NCBI RefSeq assembly: GCF_000375585.1
Contig: NZ_AQWP01000012.1
Location: 124,001 to 188,000 of the forward strand
Length of the DNA: 64,000 nt
Direction: 5' to 3'
From: Sinorhizobium meliloti 4H41
Lineage (GTDB): Bacteria > Pseudomonadota > Alphaproteobacteria > Rhizobiales > Rhizobiaceae
Shown one piece after another: positions 63,792 to 64,000 of this stretch. Numbering within the stretch: the stretch's first letter is position 1; the number at the start of each line of letters is the position of its first letter. The position numbers and the translations under genes were made by a program. A model generated the notes under the pieces. The model was not told the origin of the DNA, searched no databases, and worked only from the letters and a program-made list of their open reading frames with translations.

Positions 63792-64000
63792 CTACCGCTC
63801 CTCCGATAACGCCTTCTTGTCGAGCCCGAACTTCTGCATCTTCTCGTAAAGCGTCTTGCGTGAAATGCCGAGCGACTCGTAGACGGGCTTCAAAGCGCCG
63901 CCATGGGCCGCGAGAGCGCTGGCGATGACACTCTTTTCGAAGGCGGCCACCTTGTCGGCCAGGCGCCGGCCGTTCGCCGATGCAAGCACCTCTTCGCGTT
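63792..64000 (-). CDS. C-terminus of a sigma-54-dependent (NtrC/DctD-type) regulator, partial
   Basis: The last 68 or so residues of a regulator whose body lies beyond the window. LADKVAAFEKSVIASALAAHGG followed by LKPVYESLGISRKTLYEKMQKFGL is a Fis-type HTH as found at the end of DctD-like response regulators. The frame stays open to the edge. The AAA+ and receiver domains cannot be seen, so the exact subgroup is inferred. Confidence 0.8.
   Translation of the reverse strand, partial: REEVLASANGRRLADKVAAFEKSVIASALAAHGGALKPVYESLGISRKTLYEKMQKFGLDKKALSEER

Overview
The window looks like part of a large secondary replicon of a Sinorhizobium/Ensifer-type alphaproteobacterium. It is GC-rich and dense in catabolic operons and ABC transporters. 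It carries succinoglycan genes (exoO, exoM, exoA, exoL, exoK, exoH), a hut operon, the phosphate-regulated phosphonate/phosphate transporter called phoCDET in S. meliloti, and intergenic palindromes of the kind common in Rhizobiaceae. From memory, much of the gene content and order from hut to opp resembles S. meliloti pSymB; this was not checked by alignment.

Layout. 1-6043 (minus): exoH-K-L-A-M-O, tightly overlapping, for building, succinylating and trimming succinoglycan; exoO runs off the left edge. 6551-14109: a catabolic cluster with two MlrC-like M81 proteins, an NTF2-like protein, RidA, an RpiR regulator, an SDR and a cytoplasmic GH20 hexosaminidase. 14277-19549 (minus): hutI-H-G-U behind a palindromic operator candidate. 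19786-21428: an MFS exporter divergent from an ArsR-type regulator, with inverted repeats between. 21456-28999 (minus): phnC-D-E-E behind a three-repeat Pho box, then a repeat mosaic with a transposase tail, then a 2H-phosphoesterase-like phosphonate protein, phnM and phnN. 29364-38552: a self-contained cassette (peptide-type ABC transporter, SelA-like PLP enzyme, amidohydrolase, RidA-like protein, IclR regulator). 38997-43727: FAD amino-acid oxidase, LysR, glutaryl-CoA dehydrogenase, class III CoA transferase. 43789-46956: htpG and ackA, divergent. 47140-51044: gabD and gabT with a divergent MerR-XRE-cupin regulator. 51388-56483: acyltransferase, two glycosyltransferases and an ABC exporter, likely for a surface glycan. 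56655-57698: class II aldolase. 58344-63643: a complete oligopeptide-type ABC transporter. 63792-end: C-terminus of a sigma-54-dependent regulator.

How it works together. Most genes belong to uptake-plus-breakdown units for amino acids and related nitrogen compounds (histidine, GABA-type semialdehydes, glutarate, peptides, phosphonates, amino sugars), each beside its own regulator. Surface polysaccharide functions flank them. The most novel-looking items are the SelA-like/amidohydrolase/RidA cassette, the two-M81 GH20 cluster, the regulator with two different DNA-binding domains facing two different palindromes, and the joining of exoH directly to catabolic genes.
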